From: Streptococcaceae bacterium
Lineage (GTDB): Bacteria > Bacillota > Bacilli > Lactobacillales > Streptococcaceae
Direction of reading: 5' to 3'
Length of the DNA: 64,000 nucleotides
Assembly (NCBI GenBank): GCA_022484805.1
Contig: JAKVKP010000003.1
Span: 1 to 64,000, forward strand
This document shows, one piece after another, positions 35,345 through 43,127 of this stretch (the first letter of the stretch is position 1; the number at the start of each line of letters is the position of its first letter). Both the position numbers and the translations under genes were made by a program. The notes under the pieces were generated by a model, which did no database searches, was not told where the DNA came from, and was given only the letters and a program-made list of their open reading frames with translations.

Positions 35345-36043
35345 TTAAGTATTTTGTTGAGCTGCTACCGCCTTAAAGCTAATCGCAATCGCTGGCTTAC
35401 TTGACTCTGTTGTCGTCGCCCCTGCTTTTCCTAAAGCTAAGTCGCTTGTATCATCTGCTGTAAAATCCCATTTCCATGCGATTTTAATCACAACCTTGCC
35501 ACCAGTAGCTGTGAAATCAGGGGTAAATTTCTTACCATTTAATTTTGACGCTAAGTCTGCACCACTGACATTTTGCGCATAAGCAAGCTTGGTAAATTCA
35601 CTCGCATCATCGAGTTTATAGGAAGCGGAGTATTTCAAAGCACTCGCAAGCTTGTCTGTTGCTACTTCATTAGTAACTGTCGCCGCAAAATCACTAATCG
35701 TTACCGCATATTTAACCTGTGTTTTAGCCTTACCGCTATCCGCTTGACCACTTAGTGTATAAATCTTTTCACCTGATGTCCCTGGTGCAATCAGCTCGGT
35801 TGCTGTTCCTGCCTGAGTTCCTGTTGCCACAAAATTGTGTGTGTCAAATAGCTTCGTCTGAGTAGCTGTCTCGCCAACATTCCATGAAGCAACAACGGCT
35901 TTATCGCCATCAGTCCCAGTTGCTACGGAAAAGGTCTCCGTATACTTACTGTAGGTACCATAGGCACCTGCACTAACCACTGCAAGTAAGGCTAATGCTA
36001 GTGTTAATTTACGTTTGTTCTCCTTTTTCTTTTGCTTTACCAT
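35345..36043 (-). CDS. TasA/camelysin-like SipW-dependent exported protein (B)
   Basis: 232 residues. A SipW-type signal region (KLTLALALLAVVSAGAYGTYSKYTETF) is followed by a beta-rich extracellular domain with VASWNVG, ELIAPGTSGEKIYTL and a C-terminal IAWKWDFTADD...AISISFKAV-type strand. It shares the pattern SKY-x-TF-ATG-DGD-VA-WNVG with the preceding gene (36072-36785), so the two are paralogues. TasA-type proteins assemble into extracellular fibres of biofilm matrix. The ATG at 36043 is 8 bp from AAAGGAG; the ATG at 36049 is too close to it. No Cys, no cell-wall anchor. Confidence 0.82.
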   Translation of the reverse strand: MVKQKKKENKRKLTLALALLAVVSAGAYGTYSKYTETFSVATGTDGDKAVVASWNVGETATQTKLFDTHNFVATGTQAGTATELIAPGTSGEKIYTLSGQADSGKAKTQVKYAVTISDFAATVTNEVATDKLASALKYSASYKLDDASEFTKLAYAQNVSGADLASKLNGKKFTPDFTATGGKVVIKIAWKWDFTADDTSDLALGKAGATTTESSKPAIAISFKAVAAQQNT

Positions 36044-36071
36044 AATCATTCTCCTTTATTTAATCTATTTT

Positions 36072-36785
36072 CTAATATGTTGGATTAGTTTGCTCTGCAA
36101 CTGCGTCAAATGCGATTGAAATAGCGGGTGCTGTTGCTTGTTTCGCAATTTCAACACCCCATTTCGTATCAATTTCATCAGTGTTACTACTGCCCGTATC
36201 CCACTTCCATGAAAGCTTGATTTCAACCTTATGACTAGCCGCATCAGCTGCCGAAACTGAGATTGGGTTTGAGCTGATAAGCTTAGTTAAAGCAGTGTTC
36301 AATTCGGCAATCGTGCCATCAGTTACAGTATAGGTACTATCCGCGGATAAACTATCAGTGCCTTTTTTCACTTCTAGGCTAAATTTCAACGGTCCATCGC
36401 TACTATATAAATCTTTGTCATCTACCTTAACTGTGTTTGCAGGTGTTGCCGTTACTGTAAGACTGGCTAGCTTCACCGTATAAGCTACCTCAGTACCACG
36501 GCTTTCCGTAATTTTTTTACCGTCAATCGTCCAAGTTTTAGTGCCTGAGGTGCCCGGTGCGATTTTTAAGGCAACATTGGCTGGTTGGCTAAATAAGTCC
36601 GTAGTGGTCGCCTCGTTACCGACATTCCAGCCAGCAACAGCACCAGTATCGCCATCAGATCCTGTAGCTAGGTTAAAGGTTGATATATACTTACTTAAAG
36701 TGCTATTGTATACAACTGCCGTTCCGACAGCCACCAAGGCCAGTAAACCTAGCACCTTTAAATTATTTTTGCTTTTTTTCTTCAT
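36072..36785 (-). CDS. TasA/camelysin-like SipW-dependent exported protein (A)
   Basis: 237 residues, paralogue of the next gene. Signal region NLKVLGLLALVAVGTAVVYN, then LSKYISTFNLATGSDGDTGA and AGWNVGNEATTTDLF, APGTSGTKTWTIDG, and a final ISIAFDAVAEQ. The spacing of SKY after the hydrophobic core is as in proteins cut by SipW. The start ATG at 36785 overlaps the sipW stop by 23 bp and has AAGGGG upstream; the longer in-frame start at 36803 lacks a site. It is a probable fibre subunit or an accessory protein; which of the two is the major subunit cannot be told. Confidence 0.82.
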   Translation of the reverse strand: MKKKSKNNLKVLGLLALVAVGTAVVYNSTLSKYISTFNLATGSDGDTGAVAGWNVGNEATTTDLFSQPANVALKIAPGTSGTKTWTIDGKKITESRGTEVAYTVKLASLTVTATPANTVKVDDKDLYSSDGPLKFSLEVKKGTDSLSADSTYTVTDGTIAELNTALTKLISSNPISVSAADAASHKVEIKLSWKWDTGSSNTDEIDTKWGVEIAKQATAPAISIAFDAVAEQTNPTY

Positions 36786-37374
36786 CTCGATTCCCCTTAT
36801 CATTTCTACTGATTAAAATTAATAAAACAACAATTATCGCAAGTGTGCCCAAACCAGCGGGTGATTTAATTAAGCCAAAGAAAAAACCAAATTTCTGGAT
36901 TTTAAAGGCATATTCACCAATTAATTGCTTTGGCGTGACATAACCCACATCTTGACTTGGATTGATGTCCCCTTGCGTATAAATTTTTTCGATTTTACCA
37001 TTAACTGAATTTTTGTCGATTTTAATAATACGATGAGTGACTGTTTGATCAGCTTTTTCAGCAAAGGTTACCACCTGACCGACTTTTAAAGCTTGATTGG
37101 CAAACTTTTTGACGACTACTAAATCGCCTTTATTCAAGCTGTCTGACCTTGTGCCAGTCATCGAGTCCGTTTTGACAATAAATGGCGTGTAGCCCAAAAA
37201 ATTTGGATACGACTCGTGTAAGACATTGCGTTGAAAAATCATCGTAAAATTAATCAAACAAATTATCACAAGCAATAACACAACTAATCGACCCATCAAT
37301 TGTGTGAAGATTTTTAAAACCTTATATTGTCGCTTGAAGGTCTTAACCATTTTTCGAGCAACCTTTTCTGACAT
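36763..37374 (-). CDS. sipW: SipW-type (ER-like) signal peptidase I
   Basis: 203 residues. Two membrane helices (about 28-48 and 172-190) flank an extracellular S24/S26 domain. Catalytic Ser71 lies in VKTDSMTG; instead of the bacterial Lys, His114 is present in TVTHRI, as in SipW and eukaryotic/archaeal signal peptidases, followed by QGDINPSQD with Asp136 and Asp142. In Bacillus SipW cuts TapA and TasA. Here it sits directly upstream of two TasA-like genes and downstream of a TapA-position gene, so these are its expected substrates. AAGGAGAGG ribosome site 8 bp before the ATG. Confidence 0.92.
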   Translation of the reverse strand: MSEKVARKMVKTFKRQYKVLKIFTQLMGRLVVLLLVIICLINFTMIFQRNVLHESYPNFLGYTPFIVKTDSMTGTRSDSLNKGDLVVVKKFANQALKVGQVVTFAEKADQTVTHRIIKIDKNSVNGKIEKIYTQGDINPSQDVGYVTPKQLIGEYAFKIQKFGFFFGLIKSPAGLGTLAIIVVLLILISRNDKGNRDEEKKQK

Positions 37375-37396
37375 CAGCAGCCTCTCCTTTTTCTAA

Positions 37397-38545
37397 TTAA
37401 GTCCGTTCGATTGCATTGATTTTAAAATGAACGCTAATTTCAGCTGGATTCACTTGCTTACCAACGAGTAAATCAGTCGCATCATTATCCACCCACTGCC
37501 ATGCCAGCGTGATTTTAGCCTGACCACCATTTTTTTGATAATTCGGATTCAGGGTTAAGCTTGCCAATGCCGTCGCCAATTCATTTACTGATAAATCATT
37601 GCCAACAGTTTGTTCAGCAGAATCATCTAGCTGAGTTTTCAAGCTAAATCTAAGCTGATTCACTAAATTTTCACCCTGTGTCAAGCTAATATCAATCTCA
37701 GAAAAGCTTAATTGGTAAGCCACATCAGTCTGCCCCTTTTCAGTCGACTCCTTACCAGTGATTAAATAAGTTTTTGCGCCAAAGCTGCCCGGTGCAATAT
37801 AGTTTATGCCATTATTTGCCACCGCAACGTTTAACTGCTGTGGAAATAAGATAACATCACTAGAAGTTTGGTCATTAATCTGCCAAACATTTGCCTCAGC
37901 CTTTTCGGTAGCACCCTCGTTCGTTATCGTATATTCAAAATCAGCTTCTGCCGATAAGCCAAAGGCATAATCCTTTCCAGCTAAATTGGCAATAATCCTT
38001 GTGCTATCACAATGCCGATAAACAGCTCCTTCAGCCTGAACAATCAAGCTGGTAAAAATGCCTGTCAAAAAAATTGTCAATCCGAATAAGTATTTAAAAT
38101 ATTGACGTCTATATCGTAAAAAACAAACTAATATGAGTAATATCAGACCAATGAAAACTAAAGATAGCGTTTTGAGCTCGTTAGTTTGAGGTAATATCGA
38201 CAAATTTTTTGGTGTTTCAAAACGTCTCACTTGTCCCGAAAAACTTTCACCAGCCTTTAATTCAGCAATTTCAAATGTAACTGTTTTGCCATGATTCTCG
38301 ACAAAAATATCCGGCAGTTCAGCCTTGAAAACGACATTTTTAGCTGTTTTACCACTGATATTTTCAATTGAAACCTCTGCGACCTCCTCGCCTTTTTTAT
38401 TTTTCGGACCTTCAGTGACCGCAAAGGCGAAATGCGATGTTTCTTCCTGCTGCGCTGTGTCTGCGTTTGCCACAAACGACATAAGGCTGACGAAGCACAT
38501 AATCATCATGCTGAAGAGAATAAATTTATTCCGTCTAAAATTCAT
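37397..38545 (-). CDS. Membrane protein fusing an LPQTN-ended ectodomain to a TasA-like domain (TapA position)
   Basis: 382 residues. Residues 1-28 form a signal peptide (cut expected near NADT). A small beta-rich ectodomain (about 35-112) leads to LPQTN (118-122), a hydrophobic helix (126-143) and RYRRQYFK, which together look like a sortase-type cell-wall sorting signal. The chain does not end there: a second hydrophobic helix (151-169) leads to VQAEG and an ectodomain (175-382) resembling the two TasA-like proteins (YIAPGSFGAKTYLITG, ITLAWQWVDNDATD, ISVHFKINAI). It reads as a fusion of two secreted proteins. Gene position and the following sipW recall tapA. The ATG overlaps the stop of a leader ORF (ATGA) and has no good ribosome site of its own. 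Confidence 0.8.
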   Translation of the reverse strand: MNFRRNKFILFSMMIMCFVSLMSFVANADTAQQEETSHFAFAVTEGPKNKKGEEVAEVSIENISGKTAKNVVFKAELPDIFVENHGKTVTFEIAELKAGESFSGQVRRFETPKNLSILPQTNELKTLSLVFIGLILLILVCFLRYRRQYFKYLFGLTIFLTGIFTSLIVQAEGAVYRHCDSTRIIANLAGKDYAFGLSAEADFEYTITNEGATEKAEANVWQINDQTSSDVILFPQQLNVAVANNGINYIAPGSFGAKTYLITGKESTEKGQTDVAYQLSFSEIDISLTQGENLVNQLRFSLKTQLDDSAEQTVGNDLSVNELATALASLTLNPNYQKNGGQAKITLAWQWVDNDATDLLVGKQVNPAEISVHFKINAIERT

Positions 38546-38619
38546 TTTCGACTCATTTCTATGTTCACTTCTTTTTTATAATAATAAGTATTTGAATTAT
38601 GCTTTAAAATCCTTGGCAT
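38542..38619 (-). CDS. Possible 25-residue leader ORF coupled to the fibre operon
   Basis: ATG at 38619 opens a 25-codon frame (begins MPRILKHNSN, ends EMSRK) whose TGA overlaps the ATG of the 382-residue membrane protein gene. A GGAGGT sits 13 bp upstream, a little far. The downstream gene lacks its own Shine-Dalgarno, so translational coupling from this frame is plausible. No similarity recognised; it may have only a regulatory role. Confidence 0.35.
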   Translation of the reverse strand: MPRILKHNSNTYYYKKEVNIEMSRK

Positions 38620-38815
38620 TTTTGAAACAACTACCTCCAATCTCAGAAAAGCTAAATTAACAAAAATGGCTTCTAAGCAATTGCAATTTCACCTCCGACA
38701 CACATCGACGAAATTAATATTAGCTTTATATTTTCTTATAAAATGTCAAAAAACAGATCAACACGACAAAAAACCAACCATTCTAGGAATTTTCCTAAAT
38801 GCTCAGTTAACCAAT

Positions 38816-38968
38816 CTAATTAGCCATCGTTATAATAATTACGTGTCGTGTCGTGTCGTGTCGTGTCGTGTCGTGTCGTGTCGTGTCGTGTCGTGTCGTG
38901 TCGTGTCGTGTCGTGTCGTGTCGTGTCGTGTCGTGTCGTGTCGTGTCGTGTCGTCCAAGCCTAATCAT
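38816..38968 (-). other. Possible ORF across the pentanucleotide array
   Basis: AGGGGG (38976-38981) lies 7 bp before an ATG at 38968 that opens into the array: MIRLG, then about 7 cycles of RHDTT, then VIITMAN and a TAG at 38816. The array changes frame with copy number, but all three exit frames stop soon. The same place holds TTGACA (38981-38986), so a promoter reading is equally possible. I do not call it a gene. Confidence 0.25.
38842..38954. repeat. Pentanucleotide microsatellite, 22 perfect copies of CGTGT
   Basis: 22 uninterrupted copies of CGTGT (38842-38951) plus a partial copy. It lies about 300 bp upstream of the 382-residue gene of the fibre operon and about 220 bp upstream of its leader ORF, on the promoter side. 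It is far more GC-rich than its surroundings. Arrays like this gain and lose copies by slipped-strand mispairing; on the minus strand the unit is ACACG. Confidence 0.97.
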
Positions 38969-39110
38969 CACGTCACCCCCTGTCAAGTCATTTTTTGATT
39001 AAAATTAAAATAATTATCAATTAATCTAATTAAATTTTAATCTAAAACTCATTTAATTGCAAGATATTATGAAAATAAAAAAGGAGGAGCAATTATTAGG
39101 AGTGAGTATC

Positions 39111-39133
39111 CCAATCTTTCCAAGAAAGATTGG
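39111..39133. repeat. CCAATCTTTC palindrome (third copy of a dispersed repeat)
   Basis: Perfect 10-bp arms CCAATCTTTC/GAAAGATTGG with a 3-bp loop, related to the two copies at 20030-20129. No known function. Confidence 0.7.
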
Positions 39134-39159
39134 AGTATTCGCAAGATTTCAACCATAAC

Positions 39160-39201
39160 AAAAAAGGCCTGAATCATTCCCAAAAATTGAGAATGATTCA
39201 G
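39160..39201 (-). terminator. Terminator of the peptide transporter operon
   Basis: Perfect 11-bp arms CTGAATCATTC/GAATGATTCAG followed on the minus strand by GGCCTTTTTT. It lies 26 bp after the ATPase stop. Confidence 0.88.
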
Positions 39202-39226
39202 AACACATATCTTAATTATATTTTAT

Positions 39227-40948
39227 CTAACGTTTTCTTTGTTCTCTTGGATCTGGCACTGGTAAGGATGCTAATAATTTTTTCGTGTAATCATTTTGTG
39301 GATTGGTTAAAATTTGCTCACCAGTACCTTTTTCAACAATTTGCCCATGATACAATACTGAAATATAATCAGAAACCATATCAATGACAGCTAAATCGTG
39401 TGAAATAAATAAGCAAGAAAACTGGAGCTGATCTTGCAAGTCTAAGAATAGCTTCAATACCTCAGCCTGAACCGAGACATCCAAAGCAGAGGTTGGCTCA
39501 TCAGCTATAATAAATTCTGGCTCTAACGCCAAAGCGCGTGCAATTCCGACACGCTGACGTTGCCCACCTGATAGCTCATGTGGAAAGCGATTCGCAAAGG
39601 CCTTAGGTAGCTTCACCATCTCTAGCAAAGCCTCTACTCTTGGCATTGCCGCCTTCAAATTCTTCACACCAAATCCTGAAATATGATTTGGACCTGCAAC
39701 AATCATTGGTTCAGCAATCGCTTCACCTAAGGTCAATAAAGGATTAAACGAGCCATATGGATCTTGAAAAACATAACCAATCCGTTGGCGAAGTGTTCGG
39801 CGCTCTTTTGAATTTAATTCAGAAAGTACTTTACCATAAACCTTTAAATCGCCTTCAAATGGAGATAGCCCCATGATTGAACGACCAATCGTCGATTTAC
39901 CAGAGCCAGACTCACCAACAAGTCCCATCACTTCGCCTTTACGAATTTCAAAAGAAACATTGTCTACCGCAATAAATTCTTTGCTTGCACCTTGTCCGGG
40001 ATAAACGACACTAATGTTTTTAGCTTCAATAACCACTTCTTCTGGTTTAGCATCAATGGCTGGATCAACCATTAATGGTACTTTTCGAGTATTCGAACGA
40101 CGAGTTAAATTATCAATTTTGGGTACAGCAGCTAATAATTTCTTGGTATAGTCATCCTTCGGATTTTCAAATAGCTCATAAACATCAGCCGACTCAACAA
40201 TTCGCCCCTGATTCATTACAATGACTCGATCAGCCATGTCTGCAACCACACCCATATTGTGCGTGATTAATAAAATTGAGGTATTAAATTCATCCCGAAT
40301 TGATTTGAGTAATTCCAAAATTTCCGCTTGTACCGTCACATCAAGTGCCGTTGTTGGTTCATCAGCAATAATGAGCTTAGCACCCAAGACCAAAGCCTGC
40401 GCAATCACAATCCGCTGTTTTTGACCGCCTGAAAACTGATGAGGATAATAATCAACACGTGTTTCAGGATCAGGAATACCAACCTTTCTCAAAATATCAA
40501 TCGCCCGTTTCCGAGCCTCACCCTTATCTAAGCTTTTACCTTCAAAGAGCTGTGAATGGGCGCGGATTCCTTCTGCAATTTGCCAACCAATTTTATAAAC
40601 TGGATTTAAAGCCGTTGCTGGCTCCTGAAAAACCATCGCTGCCGAGGTGCCTCTAATTTCACGTAGCTCATTAGGCGAGAGTGAATGCACATCCTCTAAG
40701 CCTTTTTCTGAGGTTTTAAGTAAAACCGTACCAGCTTCGATGGATGAATCTGGTAGCATTTGAAGTAAGGTCTTAGAAGTCACCGACTTACCTGAACCAG
40801 ATTCACCAACCAATGCTAATATTTCACCTTCTGCAATTGTCAACGAGGTATCTTGAACGGCATCGAAATCACCATTATCTGTGCTAAAGCGCACACGTAG
40901 ATTTTCAATACGTGCCACATCATTTTGCTTTTCTGTGCCAATCGTCAT
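39227..40948 (-). CDS. Peptide ABC transporter, fused double ATP-binding protein (OppD-OppF type)
   Basis: 573 residues containing two complete peptide-type nucleotide-binding domains. Domain 1: Walker A GESGSGKSV, signature FSGGQKQRIVIAQAL, Walker B LIIADEPTTALD. Domain 2: GESGSGKST, LSGGQRQRVGIARAL, FIIADEPTSALD. Each is followed by an oligopeptide-transport C-terminal stretch (NPKDDYTKKLLAAVP, NPQNDYTKKLLASLP). In most Opp systems these are separate OppD and OppF proteins; here they are one chain. It is the last gene of the operon; the start overlaps oppC by 4 bp. Confidence 0.93.
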   Translation of the reverse strand: MTIGTEKQNDVARIENLRVRFSTDNGDFDAVQDTSLTIAEGEILALVGESGSGKSVTSKTLLQMLPDSSIEAGTVLLKTSEKGLEDVHSLSPNELREIRGTSAAMVFQEPATALNPVYKIGWQIAEGIRAHSQLFEGKSLDKGEARKRAIDILRKVGIPDPETRVDYYPHQFSGGQKQRIVIAQALVLGAKLIIADEPTTALDVTVQAEILELLKSIRDEFNTSILLITHNMGVVADMADRVIVMNQGRIVESADVYELFENPKDDYTKKLLAAVPKIDNLTRRSNTRKVPLMVDPAIDAKPEEVVIEAKNISVVYPGQGASKEFIAVDNVSFEIRKGEVMGLVGESGSGKSTIGRSIMGLSPFEGDLKVYGKVLSELNSKERRTLRQRIGYVFQDPYGSFNPLLTLGEAIAEPMIVAGPNHISGFGVKNLKAAMPRVEALLEMVKLPKAFANRFPHELSGGQRQRVGIARALALEPEFIIADEPTSALDVSVQAEVLKLFLDLQDQLQFSCLFISHDLAVIDMVSDYISVLYHGQIVEKGTGEQILTNPQNDYTKKLLASLPVPDPREQRKR

Positions 40949-41883
40949 TTTTCTACCTCCTCATTAAATGGTGTCGGTTTTCTTCTAATCCGCAGTCTTG
41001 GATCAGATAAATCATTTAACCCTTCACCAAGTAAGGTAATACCAATTACAACAATAACGATTGCTAGACCAGGAAAGATTGAAGTCCACCAAATGCCTGC
41101 CGTAACATCTGAAATTGAGCGATTTAAGTCATAGCCCCATTCAGCCGCCGCCGATGGTTCAATTCCTAAGCCAAGAAAGCCTAATCCTGCCAAGGTTAAA
41201 ATTGCTTCTGCTGCATTCATCGTAATGATAACCGGCAAGGTGCGCGTTGAATTTTTCAAAACATGGCGAAATAAAATTCGAGTCGTTGAGGCACCAATTG
41301 CTTTAGCTGAGTCGATATAGGCCTCGTTTTTTATTTTCATGACCTCTGAACGCACAACACGGAGGTATTGTGGGACAAAAACAACCGTAATTGAAATACC
41401 CGCTGACATAATACCACCAGTGACACTGCCACCATTCGCATTAAGCATAATTGCCAAAACAATAGCTAATAGGAGCGATGGGAATGAATAAATCGCATCG
41501 GCTATTGCAACTAAGATTTTATCTAACCAGCCACCGAAATAGCCAGAAATTAAGCCTAAAATTGTACCTAAAAATAACGAGGCAACAACCGAAACAATAA
41601 TGGCAAACAATGCCGTTTGTGAACCCCAAATAACACGTGATAAGACGTCCAAGCCACCTACAGTAGTCCCTAATAAATGGATACTATCTGGTGCAGACTG
41701 TGGTGTAAATGAAACACCGTCAGCTTTGGTCTGAGCATAGCCAAATGGTGCTAAGACTGGTGCAAATAAGGCACATAGTAGAAAAATTATAATGATAATT
41801 AAGCCAGTTAATAGCATAAAGCGCTGTAAACCAACCGATTGTCTAATTTGTTTAATAAGTGGTAGGTTTTTAAATTTTTTCAT
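40945..41883 (-). CDS. oppC: Peptide ABC transporter permease OppC/DppC type
   Basis: 312 residues with the OppC N-terminal segment before helix 1 (RFMLLTGLIIIIIFLLCALF), six helices and the coupling loop IDSAKAIGASTTRILFRHVLKNS. The C-terminus DLSDPRLRIRRK is standard. Pairs with OppB to form the channel for oligopeptides. Start and oppB stop share one base (TAATG). Confidence 0.94.
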   Translation of the reverse strand: MKKFKNLPLIKQIRQSVGLQRFMLLTGLIIIIIFLLCALFAPVLAPFGYAQTKADGVSFTPQSAPDSIHLLGTTVGGLDVLSRVIWGSQTALFAIIVSVVASLFLGTILGLISGYFGGWLDKILVAIADAIYSFPSLLLAIVLAIMLNANGGSVTGGIMSAGISITVVFVPQYLRVVRSEVMKIKNEAYIDSAKAIGASTTRILFRHVLKNSTRTLPVIITMNAAEAILTLAGLGFLGLGIEPSAAAEWGYDLNRSISDVTAGIWWTSIFPGLAIVIVVIGITLLGEGLNDLSDPRLRIRRKPTPFNEEVEK

Positions 41884-42962
41884 TATCGCGTTTCCTCCCC
41901 ACTTTGACGAATACGTGGATCAATCGCTGCTGCTGCAACGTCCACAATAAAGTTAGTTAACGAGACAATGATGGCAATTAATATAACAATACCCTGAACT
42001 GCATCAAAGTCACGTGCCTTGATTAATTGAGACAGCTGATAGCCCAGTCCCTTCCATTCAAATGTTGTCTCAGTCAATATTGCCCCCGCAAGCATCATCG
42101 CAATATTCATGCCCATTACTGTAATAATTGGCATCAAAGCTGGTTTCCAAGCATGCTTATTAACGATTCGTTGATCATCAATCCCTCTTGAACGAGCGGC
42201 AAAAACATAATCCGTAGAAAGCGTTGAAATTAAATTCGTACGAATTAAACGAATAAAGGTTGCTGCCGTTAGTAAGCCAAGTGCAAGTGCTGGTAAAATC
42301 GAATGTGAAAGCACATCACCAACAATTGCCATATCTCCAGTTTGGATGGAATCAATAATATTAAAACCAGTTGGAAAGGCAACCGATTGCAGCTGACCCT
42401 CATAAATCGCTGAGACACGGCCATTCGACGGTAAAATCGGAATATAAACAGAAAAAATGAGTTTTAGGACAAGTCCTAAAAAGAAAACTGGTGTTGCATA
42501 GCAAGTAATTGAGAATAAACGAATGACAGCATCAGGAATTTTATCACGATATCTTGCTGATAGCTTACCTAAGGGGATACCAACTACTAAGGCTACTATT
42601 GTCGCTAGAATCGCCAGTTCAAACGTAGCTGCACCATATTTTTGTAGAATTTCGGTCACAGGCATTGACATTGAAGTCGAATTACCTAAATTACCTTGTA
42701 ATAAATTGCCTAAATATTCAACGTATTGTACGATTATTGGTCTATCATAACCAGCCTGATGGACACGAGCTGCAATTTCTGCAGGTGGTAATTTACCAGA
42801 CAAGGCAATTGTAATTGGATCACCAGTTAGCCTTGTCAAGAAAAATACCACTGTCACTAAAACAAATATAGTTGGAATGATAAACAAAAAGCGCACAAAA
42901 CAATATCTAAGAAAATTATTCTTTAGAAATTTTGTTTTAATGGGCTTTTCATTTTTTTTCAT
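41883..42962 (-). CDS. oppB: Peptide ABC transporter permease OppB/DppB type
   Basis: 359 residues, OppB-type: N-terminal helix FLFIIPTIFVLVTVVFFLTRLTGDP, then PIIVQYVEYLGNLLQGNLG, several helices and the coupling loop VFAARSRGIDDQRIVNKHAWKPA. The C-terminal VDVAAAAIDPRIR is typical. It follows the binding-protein gene after a 165-bp gap that holds a long stem-loop (43066-43111). Confidence 0.94.
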   Translation of the reverse strand: MKKNEKPIKTKFLKNNFLRYCFVRFLFIIPTIFVLVTVVFFLTRLTGDPITIALSGKLPPAEIAARVHQAGYDRPIIVQYVEYLGNLLQGNLGNSTSMSMPVTEILQKYGAATFELAILATIVALVVGIPLGKLSARYRDKIPDAVIRLFSITCYATPVFFLGLVLKLIFSVYIPILPSNGRVSAIYEGQLQSVAFPTGFNIIDSIQTGDMAIVGDVLSHSILPALALGLLTAATFIRLIRTNLISTLSTDYVFAARSRGIDDQRIVNKHAWKPALMPIITVMGMNIAMMLAGAILTETTFEWKGLGYQLSQLIKARDFDAVQGIVILIAIIVSLTNFIVDVAAAAIDPRIRQSGEETR

Positions 42963-43065
42963 GAGATTTATTACCCCTTCGTAGTGTTAATGTCGTGATT
43001 AGTTGATAACTTAAACTACATTAACGCTTTTGTCTTTTTTTATCGGCTCTATGCCTAATTAAAGC

Positions 43066-43111
43066 AATTTGCTGATGCAATTTAGATTTGAACGCTTTGC
43101 ACCAGCAAATT
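43066..43111 (-). promoter_or_regulatory. Intercistronic stem-loop between oppA and oppB
   Basis: 15-bp arms (AATTTGCTGGTGCAA with TTGCATCAGCAAATT, one G-U) and a 16-nt loop without a strong T-run. It probably protects the oppA message or reduces read-through, giving excess binding protein. Confidence 0.65.
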
Positions 43112-43127
43112 CTTTTATTTGATTAGC

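Noticed and set aside
38842-38954. CRISPR array
   Set aside because: The repeated unit is 5 bp with no spacers, so it is a microsatellite.
38666-38998. Plus-strand 110-codon frame running through the pentanucleotide array (VSCRV repeats)
   Set aside because: No ribosome site before its ATG, and much of its length is simply the microsatellite; it runs antisense to the fibre-operon leader.
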